A stretch of 64,000 nt of DNA from CAWEDP01 sp963807925 (GCA_963807925.1 CAWEDP010000002.1:682001-746000), one strand, 5' to 3'. Counted from the first letter of the stretch, positions 50,960 through 60,416 are shown. The notes: generated by a model not told the origin, from the sequence alone. Numbers and translations are program-made.

Positions 50960-51550
50960 TCAGCCCGCCTCGATCCTCCGCTCCGACCGGACCTCCGCGG
51001 CCTCGACGGCCTGCTTGAGGCGCTCGAAGCGCTCCAGATCGATCGCGCGCTGACGGCCGGCCGCACGATGCGCCGCGGCTATGCGGGCGATGAAGACCAG
51101 GTGGACTCCGCCGACGACGACGAGCTCGATCCGGACCGGGTCCGCGAGCAGGATCGGCGCGAAGTTCAACAGCGTGGCGAGGCAGAACGGAATCGGGAAG
51201 AGGGGGTGGGGACCGCCGCCCGGGAACGCCCGGCCATAGGCCATGGCAGTCCGCTCCCATTCGCGGGTTGACGGCCCTTCGTCGTAGAAGACCTGGAGGT
51301 AGCGCCCGATCCGCTCGACGGCGACATGGAGTGCGACGGTCGTTTCGAAGGCGGCCACGAGGACGACCAGAGGGACCAGCGTCGCCACCGGCAGCGGCCA
51401 CAGGGTCGCGGTCGCGATGGTGGTTGCGGCCCAGGCCACGATCGCGGCGAGAAAGGCGACGATTCTGAGCGAGCCGCGTTCGCGGATGGTAGCCCGCAGC
51501 GCCTTGTATTCCTCCACTTCACAGGGTGTCATGAGCCGCTCCTCATCCAC
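50960..51550 (-). CDS. Membrane protein of unknown function
   Basis: 196 residues. Two adjacent N-terminal helices (IVAFLAAIVAWAATTIATATLW, VATLVPLVVLVAAFETTVALHV) and two more near residues 120-150 (FPIPFCLATLLNFAPILL, IELVVVGGVHLVFIARI). The ends are charged and cytoplasmic. No family recognised. Confidence 0.65.
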   Translation of the reverse strand: MDEERLMTPCEVEEYKALRATIRERGSLRIVAFLAAIVAWAATTIATATLWPLPVATLVPLVVLVAAFETTVALHVAVERIGRYLQVFYDEGPSTREWERTAMAYGRAFPGGGPHPLFPIPFCLATLLNFAPILLADPVRIELVVVGGVHLVFIARIAAAHRAAGRQRAIDLERFERLKQAVEAAEVRSERRIEAG

Positions 51551-51681
51551 GGGGGCGAATCAGCCGATACACCGAATAAGTGCGTGGATTTCCCTGCTCA
51601 TCGATTCCGGCACACGACTTGGGCGTCGCACGTCGCACCTCGTCCGGCAGAGTCATGACGGAAGCCCACAACCCCCTTGCA

Positions 51682-51687
51682 TATAAT
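51682..51687 (+). promoter_or_regulatory. -10 element before the DacA-like gene
   Basis: TATAAT at 51682-51687, with TG four bases upstream (extended -10-like), 64 bases before the GTG start. The -35 is unclear. A small hairpin (CTGGT-GAG-ACCAG) lies directly before the start codon. Confidence 0.45.
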
Positions 51688-51750
51688 GGATTATCTGTTA
51701 CACTCAGCAGCCAAAGTTCGCCAACAATCTTTCGTGTCTGGTGAGACCAG

Positions 51751-52824
51751 GTGAGCAGATCACGTCTTTTCTGGATCGGTCCTCTTACGCTCGTCGGCCT
51801 CGTCAGTTTCCTGGCGGGTCCCGCCGACGGGGCGACCAAGCCCAAAGCCAAACGCGCGGCGGTGACCCGTACGGCGTCGCAGCCGCCGGCGAAGCGGCCA
51901 CTGTACTCGGCCACGCGCTCGCAGACACGGAAGGCGGCGCTCCAGCGCGCGCGAGCCATCGCCACGGCCCGCGAAATAGCCCAGACGGTGCTGCCGCGCT
52001 ACAAGGTGGACGCAAACGGCGAGGTCGTCCCGGACGTTCGCGCGGCGGCGGCCATCATCTACAACCCTGAAACGAACGAAGTGCTCTGGGAGGAGAACTC
52101 GCAGGCCCAACGTTCCATCGCCAGCATCACGAAGGTAATGACGGCGACGGTCTTCCTCGAGAACAATCCCGACCTGTCAGAGCCGGTCACCGTGGCGAGG
52201 AGCGACGTCTTTCAGGCGTCGACGACGCACCTGAAGCTGAACGATCGGGTGACGACCGACGACCTGCTGCACCTGTTGCTGATTGCCTCGGACAACGCGG
52301 CGGCGCGGGCGCTCGCCCGTGTCTCGCCCTACGGCACCGACGGGTTCATCCGCCGGATGAACGAAAAGGCGGCCGAACTGGGGTTGGAGAGCACGAGCTA
52401 CGCCGATCCGTCGGGGCTGCTCTCCGACAACGTCTCGTCAGCCTTCGACATGGCGCGGCTCATCACGCGGGCGTCGGCGGACGAGCGGATCTCGTCCATC
52501 ATGCGGCTCCAGGAGTACACGGTCTACACCGCGAATCGCCGCGTCATCACCTTCCACAGCACGAACCATCTCCTCGGCCGTGACGATCTCGACGTGCGGG
52601 CCGCGAAGACCGGCTTCATCGGCAAAGCGGGCTACTGTCTCGCGACGCTGCTGCGCCTTCCCAACGACGGTCATCAGGTCGCGGTCGTCGTGCTCGGCGC
52701 CCGGTCCAACGCCGGCCGGTTCATGGAAACGAGGAATCTCTTCAGCTGGCTGAGCTCGAAGGCGTCGACAATCTTCGCCACCAAGACGACCGTGCCGGTC
52801 GCCGCCGCGCCGGCCGTTCAGTAA
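51751..52824 (+). CDS. D-alanyl-D-alanine carboxypeptidase (S11)
   Basis: 357 residues from GTG 51751. N-terminal signal (VSRSRLFWIGPLTLVGLVSFLAGP). Penicillin-binding motifs: SIASITKVMT (SxxK), ASDNAAARAL (SxN) and AAKTGFIGKAG (KTG). It trims the pentapeptide stem of peptidoglycan in the periplasm. No C-terminal amphipathic anchor is obvious. Confidence 0.93.
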   Translation: MSRSRLFWIGPLTLVGLVSFLAGPADGATKPKAKRAAVTRTASQPPAKRPLYSATRSQTRKAALQRARAIATAREIAQTVLPRYKVDANGEVVPDVRAAAAIIYNPETNEVLWEENSQAQRSIASITKVMTATVFLENNPDLSEPVTVARSDVFQASTTHLKLNDRVTTDDLLHLLLIASDNAAARALARVSPYGTDGFIRRMNEKAAELGLESTSYADPSGLLSDNVSSAFDMARLITRASADERISSIMRLQEYTVYTANRRVITFHSTNHLLGRDDLDVRAAKTGFIGKAGYCLATLLRLPNDGHQVAVVVLGARSNAGRFMETRNLFSWLSSKASTIFATKTTVPVAAAPAVQ

Positions 52825-52828
52825 CAGG

Positions 52829-53695
52829 CTAGCCCGCGTACCCCCGCTGCATCGCCGCCGCGTCGAGCGGCAGCGTCGCAATCGTGTCGACCGCCACCAT
52901 CAGAGGCCGGGACGCCCGCCGCCCGTCGAGCGCTTTCAGATACCGCCGGCACACGTCGCACGCGTACACCCGATAGCGGCCGTCGGGCGTCGCGAACGAA
53001 GTAATCTCGGTCCGGTCGTCGTTCGCGCAGAACGGGCATTGCCAGCCGTCGAAGGCCCACTGGCCGAGACAGCGCCCGCAAATCAATCGCCGCTCGGCCG
53101 CCGGCGTAATCACCGCGAAATCCGGTTCCCACCCGCAGAACGGGCAATGGCCCTGCGTCCACGGCGGCAGGTCGGGCCGCTGCATGAGGACTTCCGCGCA
53201 GCGCATCAGGAAGGGCCGCAGCGCGAGCACCAGTACCTGGTCAAGGGCTGCGGGCGCGCCCGCCGGCAGCCGGTCGCGCGGATGGCCGCCGTCGACTCCG
53301 GACGTCGCGTTGTACCACTTGAGGACGAGCGCTTCGAGGTTGTCGTCACGCCCGAGGGCGACGATAGCCTCGTAATCGGCGCTCTCGAGCACCTCCGAGC
53401 GCCGCAGGATGTCCGCCGTCTGCCGCAGCGTCAGTCGGAAATCGCTCCACGCGAGCGGGATGTCCCCGAACCGGACCACCGGTCGGCCGGCCGCGAACTG
53501 GGACTGCAGCCACGCGGCGTCCACCTGGATCCAGGGCAGCGGCACACGCGACTGCACGCGCCGGCGCATGTCGTGCAGCGCGATCTGCATGTCGACGGCG
53601 GATGCGAGCTCGGGCTGCTGCGCTCTGAGTTGCTTCAGTTCGACGACTTCACGGGGCTCGGCCCGCGTGGTTCGGGCCGGGCGATGTTCGGTCAC
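52829..53695 (-). CDS. fdhE: Formate dehydrogenase accessory protein FdhE
   Basis: About 288 residues from GTG 53695 (VTEHRPARTTR). Four CxxC knuckles: GHCPFCGWEPDFAVI, CGRCLGQWAFDGWQ, CPFCAN and CDVCRRYLK, the rubredoxin-like iron-binding half of FdhE. FdhE is needed for assembly of Mo/W formate dehydrogenases. No dehydrogenase subunit is in this window, so its partner must be elsewhere. Confidence 0.88.
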   Translation of the reverse strand: MTEHRPARTTRAEPREVVELKQLRAQQPELASAVDMQIALHDMRRRVQSRVPLPWIQVDAAWLQSQFAAGRPVVRFGDIPLAWSDFRLTLRQTADILRRSEVLESADYEAIVALGRDDNLEALVLKWYNATSGVDGGHPRDRLPAGAPAALDQVLVLALRPFLMRCAEVLMQRPDLPPWTQGHCPFCGWEPDFAVITPAAERRLICGRCLGQWAFDGWQCPFCANDDRTEITSFATPDGRYRVYACDVCRRYLKALDGRRASRPLMVAVDTIATLPLDAAAMQRGYAG

Positions 53696-53762
53696 GGCCC
53701 GGATTGTACTGTGCGCGGCCGCAAAAGGCCGCACCGGCGACCCGACTGCTACAATCGGCCGG

Positions 53763-55295
53763 ATGTCGCCGCCCTCGCGTACGGTCCAGCCGACGGCGGC
53801 ACGACGCGCGGTGTCCGGCGGTCACCGGCCGCCGAGCGTCCTGATGATCGCATCGGAAGCGCGCCCCTTCGCCAAGACGGGCGGTCTCGCCGATGTCCTC
53901 GGCGCGCTGCCGGTCGCGCTCGGCCGGTTAGGCTGGGCGACGACCGTGGCGCTGCCAAGGTATCGGGGCGTCACGGCCGGGAGTCTCGTGGAGCGGTTCC
54001 GACTGAGCGTCGGCGGCTACAGTCGCGAGATCGGGTTTTTCGTCGCGCCGCTCGCGTCCGGCGCCGAAGCGCTGCTGGTCGACTGCCCGGACCTCTTCGA
54101 TCGGGACACGTTGTACGGTCCGGAGGGCGGCGACTATCCCGACAACCCGCTGCGGTTCGCCGTGCTGGTCCGCGCAGCGCTCGAGTTCGCCGCGCGTGCC
54201 GACCGCGCGCCGGCAATCGTGCACGCCCACGACTGGCAGGGGGGTCTGGCGCCGGTCTACGTGCGGACGCTCTACGGAACACACCCGGTCCTCGGCGCCA
54301 CGCCGACCGTGTTCACGCTCCACAACCTGGCCTATCAGGGCCTCATCCCGCCCGACTGGCTCCCGCGCCTGGATCTGCCCTGGGAGCTCTTCACGGTCGA
54401 GCGGGCCGAGTTCTGGGGGCGCGTCAGCCTGCTGAAGGCCGGCATCAACGAAGCCGACGTCATCACGACCGTGAGCCCGCAGTACGCGCGCGAAATCCAG
54501 ACGCCCGAGCTCGGGTTCGGTCTCGACGGCGTGCTGCGGCGCCGGGCGGCGGATCTGGTGGGCATCCTGAACGGCATCGACGTCGACGAGTGGGATCCCG
54601 CGCGCGACCGCCACCTGCCCGAGCCGTTCGACGCGACGGATCTCGAGCCCAAGGCGTCGTCGAAACGGGCCGTGCTCGCCCGGTACGCGCTTCCGACCGA
54701 CGACAACGCGATGCGGCGACCCCTCGTCGGCATGATCTCGCGGATGGTGGAGCAGAAAGGCCTCGATCTCGTCGTCGCGGCCGCCGACGGTCTCATGGCC
54801 GTCGATGCGGACTGGGTCGTGCTCGGCACGGGCGAGGCGCGCTATCAGGATTTCTGGACGAGTCTCGCGCGCCGCTTCCCGACGCGGGTCGGGGCCCGCA
54901 TCGGCTTCGACGAGCCGCTGGCGCATCTCATCGAGGCGGGCGCGGACCTCTTCCTGATGCCGTCACGGTTCGAGCCCTGCGGGCTGAACCAGATGTACAG
55001 CCTGCGCTACGGGACCGTTCCGGTGGTGCACGGCGTCGGCGGCCTGCTGGACACGGTTGTCGACGAATCGGCTCACGATCGGAAGGCGAACGGGTTCGTG
55101 TTCGGTGTGTATACGCCGGCCGCCCTGGTCGGCGCGGTCGAGCGTGCGGTGGCCGTGTTCCGGGACACCCGGCGCTGGCGGACCCTGCAGAGGGCGGGAA
55201 TGCGCCGGGACAACTCGTGGGACCGATCCGCGCGGGAGTACGTCAGAATATACAAGAGCGCGGTCCGGCGTCGGGCCGCAGGCGCCCGGACGTGA
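53763..55295 (+). CDS. glgA: Glycogen synthase (GT5)
   Basis: 510 residues from ATG 53763. VLMIASEARPFAKTGGLADVLGALP (KxGG ADP-glucose site), HAHDWQGGLAPVYVR, FTLHNLAYQG, and SRFEPCGLNQMYSLRYGTVPVV (GT5 glutamate) show ADP-glucose:glycogen glucosyltransferase. The N-terminal 25 residues (Ser/Pro/Arg-rich) are extra. No other glycogen gene is adjacent. Confidence 0.95.
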   Translation: MSPPSRTVQPTAARRAVSGGHRPPSVLMIASEARPFAKTGGLADVLGALPVALGRLGWATTVALPRYRGVTAGSLVERFRLSVGGYSREIGFFVAPLASGAEALLVDCPDLFDRDTLYGPEGGDYPDNPLRFAVLVRAALEFAARADRAPAIVHAHDWQGGLAPVYVRTLYGTHPVLGATPTVFTLHNLAYQGLIPPDWLPRLDLPWELFTVERAEFWGRVSLLKAGINEADVITTVSPQYAREIQTPELGFGLDGVLRRRAADLVGILNGIDVDEWDPARDRHLPEPFDATDLEPKASSKRAVLARYALPTDDNAMRRPLVGMISRMVEQKGLDLVVAAADGLMAVDADWVVLGTGEARYQDFWTSLARRFPTRVGARIGFDEPLAHLIEAGADLFLMPSRFEPCGLNQMYSLRYGTVPVVHGVGGLLDTVVDESAHDRKANGFVFGVYTPAALVGAVERAVAVFRDTRRWRTLQRAGMRRDNSWDRSAREYVRIYKSAVRRRAAGART

Positions 55296-55369
55296 AGCGT
55301 CGGGGCGCCAGAGAGCGCGGCGTGATGCCGGACGCGACCCCAGGACATAGAACGCGATTAGGAGCATCG

Positions 55370-55726
55370 ATGGCGACCCAAGACGTGCAGACCGCGAATG
55401 TCGAGACTCGAGTGCAGACCTTCACCGACGGGAACTTCGATGAGATGGTCATCAAGGCGTCCGTGCCCGTGCTCGTCGACTTCTGGGCGCCGTGGTGCGG
55501 CCCCTGCAAGCGTCTGGGGCCGATCGTGGACGCCCTGGCGTCCGAATACGCCGGCAGGATCAACATCGGGAAGCTGAACGTCGACGACAACCCGGACACG
55601 GCAATCAAGTTCCAGATTCGAGGGATCCCGGCGCTCCTGCTGTTCAAGGACGGGCTGATGGTGGAGTCGGTCGTCGGGCTCGCCCAGAAAGACGAGCTCA
55701 AGAGCGTGATCGACCGACACGTCTGA
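55370..55726 (+). CDS. trxA: Thioredoxin
   Basis: 118 residues from ATG 55370, after AGGAGC. The active site is VDFWAPWCGPCKRLGPIV; GIPALLLFKDG supplies the cis-Pro. A 16-residue N-terminal extension precedes the fold. It is the disulfide reductase reduced by TrxB, whose gene follows 51 bases downstream. Confidence 0.95.
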   Translation: MATQDVQTANVETRVQTFTDGNFDEMVIKASVPVLVDFWAPWCGPCKRLGPIVDALASEYAGRINIGKLNVDDNPDTAIKFQIRGIPALLLFKDGLMVESVVGLAQKDELKSVIDRHV

Positions 55727-55777
55727 CCGGCCGCATTCCGTTCCCCATGACGCGATCTGTCCATCTCGCCACCTCGA

Positions 55778-56722
55778 ATGCCGCCGCATAGCGTCGTCAT
55801 CATTGGTTCCGGGCCGGCCGGACTGACGGCCGCGCTGTACGCGGCCCGGGCGAACCTGAAGCCGCTCATCATCGAGGGCATCGAGGCCGGCGGGCAGCTG
55901 ATGCTTACGACGCTGGTCGAGAACTTCCCCGGGTACCGGGACGGCATCATGGGTCCCGATTTGATGGCGGAGATGCGCGCGCAGGCCGAGCGCTTCGGCG
56001 CTGAACTCGTCCAGAGTCACGTCACGGCGGTGGACGTCTGCTCGCAGCCGATCAGGGTCATGACCGACGGGGCGGAGTACGCGGCGCGGACGCTGATTAT
56101 CGCGACCGGCGCCTCCGCCAGGCTGATCGGGCTGCCCTCGGAACGCACCCTGATGGGCCACGGCGTCTCCACGTGCGCGACCTGCGACGGGTACTTTTTC
56201 CGCGGCCAGGACATTGCCGTCATCGGCGGCGGCGATTCGGCCATGGAAGAAGCGGTGTTCCTGACGCGATTCGCCCGGGCGGTCACCGTCGTGCACCGGC
56301 GGGAGTCGCTGCGGGCGTCGAAGATCATGCAGGACAAGGCGCGCGCCAACCCGAAGATCGCCTGGATGCTCGACAGTCAGGTCGAAGACATCCGCGATGG
56401 AGGGAGCGGAGAGGTCAAGGAGATGGTGGTCCGGCACAACAAGACCGGCGACCGCACGATCGTGCCGGTGAGCGGGGTGTTCGTCGCCATCGGTCACACG
56501 CCGAACACGGCGCTCTTGCGCGGTCAGCTCGAGATGGACGCCAACGGGTACCTGATCACCCACGACGGCGCCAAGACGAGCGTGCCCGGAGTGTTCGCGT
56601 GCGGCGACGTGCAGGATCACGTCTATCGGCAGGCGGTCACCGCCGCCGGATCCGGCTGCATGGCCGCCATCGACGCCGAACGGTATCTCGAAGGCGTCCC
56701 GGAGCACCTGCAAACGGTCTAG
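55778..56722 (+). CDS. trxB: Thioredoxin reductase
   Basis: 314 residues. FAD site VIIGSGPAGLTAALYAARAN, redox centre GVSTCATCDGYFF (CxxC), NADPH site IAVIGGGDSAMEEAVFL and the C-terminal FACGDVQDHVYRQAVTAAGSG. Supplies electrons to TrxA and so possibly to CysH-type reductases. Its stop overlaps the end of mnmA on the other strand. Confidence 0.95.
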   Translation: MPPHSVVIIGSGPAGLTAALYAARANLKPLIIEGIEAGGQLMLTTLVENFPGYRDGIMGPDLMAEMRAQAERFGAELVQSHVTAVDVCSQPIRVMTDGAEYAARTLIIATGASARLIGLPSERTLMGHGVSTCATCDGYFFRGQDIAVIGGGDSAMEEAVFLTRFARAVTVVHRRESLRASKIMQDKARANPKIAWMLDSQVEDIRDGGSGEVKEMVVRHNKTGDRTIVPVSGVFVAIGHTPNTALLRGQLEMDANGYLITHDGAKTSVPGVFACGDVQDHVYRQAVTAAGSGCMAAIDAERYLEGVPEHLQTV

Positions 56723-57789
56723 TCGATCCAGCCGCCGCCGACCACGAGATCGCCGTCGTACAGCACCAGCGCCTGACCGGGTGTCACGGCGATCTGCGGC
56801 TCTTCGAACACCACTTCCACGCGTGCGCCCTCGAGGGCGCGCGCGAGCGCCGCCGCCGGACGATGACGGTGCCGGATTTGCGCCGTGACGCGCAGCGGCG
56901 CGCGCGGAACCTCCGCCATCCAGTTCACGCCGGACGCCGTCACCGTCGTGCGCTCGAGCGACGCCCTCGGTCCGACGATGACCTGCCGGTCGGCGGGCAC
57001 CAGGGCGAGGACGTACATCGGCGCCCGGGAGGGCGAGGCGGCCAGGCCGAGTCCCTTCCGCTGGCCGACGGTGAAATGGTGGATCCCGCCGTGGCGCGCC
57101 AGCACGCGCCCCTGTTGGTCGACGACGGTCCCGGCACAGGCGGCATCCGGGAGGCGCTTCGACACGAAGCTTGCGTAGTCGTCATCGGGGACGAAGCAGA
57201 TCTCGTGGCTGTCGGGCTTGTCGGCGACGGCGAGGCCGAGGCGGCGGGCGTGCTCGCGGACGGCGTGCTTGGGCCGATCGCCGACCGGGAACAGCGCGTG
57301 CGCCAGCTGCGCCCCGCTCAGCGAGAACAGAAAGTAGGACTGGTCCTTTGCGGGGTCGGCGCCGCGGGCGAGGCGGGGCCGTCCCGTCCGCTCGTCGCGC
57401 ACGACGCGCGCGTAGTGGCCGGTGGCGACCGCGTCGGCGCCGAAGCCGCAAGCGCGATCCAGGAGCGTCGCGAATTTCAGGTCGCTGTTGCAGTGCGCGC
57501 ACGGAAGCGGCGTTCGGCCGGTCGCGTACTCGCGCACGAAGTTCGACACGACCTGCTCGTCGAACTGGCGCTCGAGATTCAGGATGTAGTGAGGGATCTT
57601 GAGGGCCGCGGCCACGCGCCGTGCGTCGTGCAGGTCGTCGAGCGTGCAGCATCGGCCGAACGACCGCTCGCCGCCGGTCTGATCGTAGAGCTGCATCGAC
57701 AATCCGATGACGTCGTGGCCCTCTTCGACGAGGAGCGCCGCGGCCACCGACGAGTCGACGCCGCCCGACATCGCAACTGCTACACGCAT
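56719..57789 (-). CDS. mnmA: tRNA-specific 2-thiouridylase
   Basis: 356 residues from ATG 57789. The PP-loop is AMSGGVDSSVAAALL; catalytic Cys in TPLPCAHCNSDLKF and in DSHEICFVPDDD. It thiolates U34 of Glu, Gln and Lys tRNAs, two of which are encoded in this window. The sulfur donor gene, a cysteine desulfurase, lies 11 bases upstream on the same strand. Confidence 0.95.
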   Translation of the reverse strand: MRVAVAMSGGVDSSVAAALLVEEGHDVIGLSMQLYDQTGGERSFGRCCTLDDLHDARRVAAALKIPHYILNLERQFDEQVVSNFVREYATGRTPLPCAHCNSDLKFATLLDRACGFGADAVATGHYARVVRDERTGRPRLARGADPAKDQSYFLFSLSGAQLAHALFPVGDRPKHAVREHARRLGLAVADKPDSHEICFVPDDDYASFVSKRLPDAACAGTVVDQQGRVLARHGGIHHFTVGQRKGLGLAASPSRAPMYVLALVPADRQVIVGPRASLERTTVTASGVNWMAEVPRAPLRVTAQIRHRHRPAAALARALEGARVEVVFEEPQIAVTPGQALVLYDGDLVVGGGWID

Positions 57790-57800
57790 CGCGCTCCCGA

Positions 57801-58985
57801 TTATCGATCCGGGCGGGTGGCGGAGGTCTGCGCCGTCTTGCGCGTGAGCGCGCGCAGTTTCTCGACGAGCCCCGGCAGCACGGCGACGACCCGGTCCACC
57901 TCCTGGTCGGTGGAGAACAATCCGAGACTGAAGCGCAGCGAATTCTGCGTGCGATGCGGCGAGAGACCCATCGCCCGCAGCACGTGCGACGGTTCGAGCG
58001 TGCCCGACGAGCACGCCGATCCGGTCGACACGGCAATCCCCTCCAGGTCGAGAGCGATCAGCAGACTCTCGGCTTCGACCCGGTCGAAGCTGATATTGGT
58101 CGTGTTCGGCACGCGCGGTGTGCGCGCGCCGTTGACGGCCGCGCCCGGGACCGTCCGGAGAATCTCCTGCTCGAGACGATCGCGGAGCGCCGACAGACGC
58201 GTCGCCTCGGTGCCGCGCTTGGCGTGCGCCAGGCGCGCGGCGACGCCCAGGCCGACCATCGCCGGGACGTCTTCAGTGCCGGCGCGCCGATTGCGTTCGT
58301 GCTTGCCGCCGGTGAGGATGGGCAGCATCCGGGTTCCGCGCCGGATCCAGAGCGCGCCGGCCCCTTTCGGCCCGTTGAATTTGTGCGCCGAGAGCGACAG
58401 CAGATCGACGCCGAGCGCGCGGACGTCCACCGGAATCTTGCCGACCGACTGCACCGCGTCGGTGTGGAGCAGGGCGCCCTGGGCGTGGGCGATGGCCGCG
58501 AGATCGGCCACCGGTTGAATGGTGCCGATTTCGTTGTTGGCGTGCATGACCGACACGAGCGCCGTCTCCCTCGTCACGAGCGCGCGGGCCCGATCCGGAT
58601 CGACGATCCCGCTCTCGCCGACGGGAATGAGCGAGGTCTGCCAGCCGCGGCGGGCCAGTGCCTTGAGCGTGTTCAACACCGCTTCGTGCTCGATCGCGCT
58701 CGCGACCAGGTGCCGGCGGCCGGACGGCTCGAGCGCCTCGGCGGCGCCGCGGATGGCGAAATTGTCCGATTCGGTGCCCCCGCTGGTGAACACGATCTCC
58801 GACGGGTCGGCCCCGATGAGTGTCGCGACCGCCGTTCGGGCCTCGTCCAGGGCGGTCTTGGCCCGCTGGCCGAAGTGATGCACACTCGAGGCGTTCCCGA
58901 ATTCATCGCGCAGCGCGCCGCTCACCGAATCGAGCACTTCGGGGGCCAGCGGAGTCGTCGCGTTGTAGTCAAAGTAGACACGCAT
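57801..58985 (-). CDS. Cysteine desulfurase (NifS/IscS type)
   Basis: 394 residues. FDYNATTPLAPEV start, FTSGGTESDNFA, LLHTDAVQSVGKIPVDV, PLP-Lys in SLSAHKFNGPKG, and the catalytic Cys loop SACSSGTLEPSHVL. The SSGTLEPSHV loop is the longer, group I (IscS/NifS) form. Linked to mnmA, so it probably supplies sulfur for tRNA thiolation as well as iron-sulfur clusters. Confidence 0.94.
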   Translation of the reverse strand: MRVYFDYNATTPLAPEVLDSVSGALRDEFGNASSVHHFGQRAKTALDEARTAVATLIGADPSEIVFTSGGTESDNFAIRGAAEALEPSGRRHLVASAIEHEAVLNTLKALARRGWQTSLIPVGESGIVDPDRARALVTRETALVSVMHANNEIGTIQPVADLAAIAHAQGALLHTDAVQSVGKIPVDVRALGVDLLSLSAHKFNGPKGAGALWIRRGTRMLPILTGGKHERNRRAGTEDVPAMVGLGVAARLAHAKRGTEATRLSALRDRLEQEILRTVPGAAVNGARTPRVPNTTNISFDRVEAESLLIALDLEGIAVSTGSACSSGTLEPSHVLRAMGLSPHRTQNSLRFSLGLFSTDQEVDRVVAVLPGLVEKLRALTRKTAQTSATRPDR

Positions 58986-59046
58986 AGGTGAAAGTTACAT
59001 TGTAGCTGGTCCTGGACGTGACGCTAACCCTAGGCAAAGAAAGGAA

Positions 59047-59075
59047 TAGACAAGCGTCTGGCCGTTCCGTATACT
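59047..59075 (+). promoter_or_regulatory. Promoter of the bactofilin gene
   Basis: TAGACA (59047-59052) and TATACT (59070-59075) are separated by exactly 17 bases, 88 bases before the bactofilin ATG, in the divergent gap after the desulfurase gene. A GGAGGAC ribosome-binding site precedes the ATG. Confidence 0.65.
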
Positions 59076-59162
59076 GACACCCGTTTCACACCGACATTTC
59101 GGGTCCCGCCACAGCTCGGCGGAATCCCTCTGGCGCCCCTCGACTCGGACACGGAGGACGAC

Positions 59163-59705
59163 ATGTGGAAACGCGATGAAGCGGTTCGACCGGCAAGCGG
59201 AGCACCCGCGGGAGCGCCGCCGCCGCAGGCTGCGGCGACCACGACGGCTTCCGGCCCCGAGCCCACCCGCCAAATGGAGAACAACGTGAACATCGGCAAG
59301 TCTGTCGTCATCAAGGGCGAGCTGAACGGCAGCGAAGACCTGACGATCGAGGGTCACGTGGAAGGCACCATCCAGCTGCGCGATCACGTGCTGACGATCG
59401 GTCCCAACGGCCGGATCAAGGCGCAGGTGTTCGCCAAGTCGGTGGTGGTCCTCGGCGAGGTCACCGGCAACGTCACGGCGACCGACAAGGTCGACATCCG
59501 GGACAACGGGTCGGTGGACGGCGACATCATATCGCCGCGGGTCGCGATTGCCGAGGGGGCGCATTTTCGCGGCAGCGTCGACATGCAGCGCAAGGGCGGT
59601 GCGGCGACGGCGACCTCGGCGGGAGCCCCGAAACCTGCGGCCGCGCCGCAGGGCCAAGCTGCCCCTGGAGCTCCGGCCTCGACGCCGCAGCGCATCGGCG
59701 CGTAG
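59163..59705 (+). CDS. Bactofilin (polymer-forming cytoskeletal protein)
   Basis: 180 residues. A disordered Pro/Ala N-terminus, then a right-handed beta-helix: VNIGKSVVIKGELNGSEDLTIEGHVEGTIQLRDH, LTIGPNGRIKAQVFAKSVVVLGEVTGNVTATDKVDIRDNGSVDGDI, then a second disordered tail. Bactofilins polymerise without nucleotides and help shape or organise the envelope. Confidence 0.95.
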   Translation: MWKRDEAVRPASGAPAGAPPPQAAATTTASGPEPTRQMENNVNIGKSVVIKGELNGSEDLTIEGHVEGTIQLRDHVLTIGPNGRIKAQVFAKSVVVLGEVTGNVTATDKVDIRDNGSVDGDIISPRVAIAEGAHFRGSVDMQRKGGAATATSAGAPKPAAAPQGQAAPGAPASTPQRIGA

Positions 59706-59713
59706 GCGGCAAG

Positions 59714-59750
59714 GCGAAAGGCAAAGGGCTGGCCTTTTGCCTTTTTCCTT
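59714..59750 (+). terminator. Terminator after bactofilin
   Basis: AAAGGCAAAGGGC and GGCCTTTTGCCTTTTT form a hairpin with a short loop, ending in a T-run (59742-59746). It ends four bases before the next start, so the downstream genes must have their own transcription or depend on read-through. Confidence 0.65.
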
Positions 59751-59753
59751 CTC

Positions 59754-60416
59754 ATGGGACTGATCGATCGCATCACGGCCCGCCGGGTCGAATCCCCCTC
59801 TTCCCCGCCGGTGCTGTCGCCGCCGGGCGAGGATCCCGTGTTCGGGACCAAGGCGCTGCGCAAGTTCCTGTCGTGCCTGACAGTGAGCGAGTCGCCCGTC
59901 CTGCTCGATCTCGGGCCGGTCGTGGGGGCGAATGTCAGCTTCTTCGGCGAACAGCTCGGCTGCAAGATTATCGTCGAAGATGTCTTCGCCGATCTCGAGC
60001 GTCACATCGGCGCCGGACGCACGGAGGGGTTTCCGGCGTTTCTCAAGGCGCGCTTCACCGGGTCGTCCGCCACGGTGCACGGCATCCTGTGCTGGGACCT
60101 GTTCGACTACCTCGATCGGACCTCGGCGCAGGCGCTCGCCGACGAGCTCACGCGCGTGCTGCGGCCCGAGGGCGCGCTGCTGGGATTCTTCGGCCTCGGC
60201 CAGGCCCGCGATCTCCGCTACACGAAGTACATCGTCGTCGACGCCGCCAATCTGAGACATCGACGGTATCCGGCGGCGCGCGGCCGGCAGGTGGCGCTGG
60301 CCAATCGCGACATCATCCGGCTCTTCCCGACGCTGCGGGTATCGGACTCGTTTCTGCTGCAGAACAACCTGCGCGAAATCCTGTTCAGGAAGCCGGCCTG
60401 GGAAAGTCAGACCTAG
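59754..60416 (+). CDS. SAM-dependent methyltransferase-like protein
   Basis: 220 residues. VLLDLGPVVGANVSFFGEQLGCKIIVEDVFADL is a motif-I/II-like strand-loop-helix with a degenerate GxGxG (GPVVGAN). A later ILCWDLFDYLDRTSAQALADELTRVLRPEGALLGFF matches motifs IV and V. The acidic/aromatic tail could recognise substrate. The gene meets the next one at 60416/60417 with no gap. Catalytic activity is uncertain. Confidence 0.75.
   Translation: MGLIDRITARRVESPSSPPVLSPPGEDPVFGTKALRKFLSCLTVSESPVLLDLGPVVGANVSFFGEQLGCKIIVEDVFADLERHIGAGRTEGFPAFLKARFTGSSATVHGILCWDLFDYLDRTSAQALADELTRVLRPEGALLGFFGLGQARDLRYTKYIVVDAANLRHRRYPAARGRQVALANRDIIRLFPTLRVSDSFLLQNNLREILFRKPAWESQT

Noticed and set aside
53717..53735. 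GCGGCC...GGCCGC hairpin before glgA as a terminator
   Set aside because: Only a 6-bp stem, no T-run, and it lies between two divergent genes where no terminator is needed.
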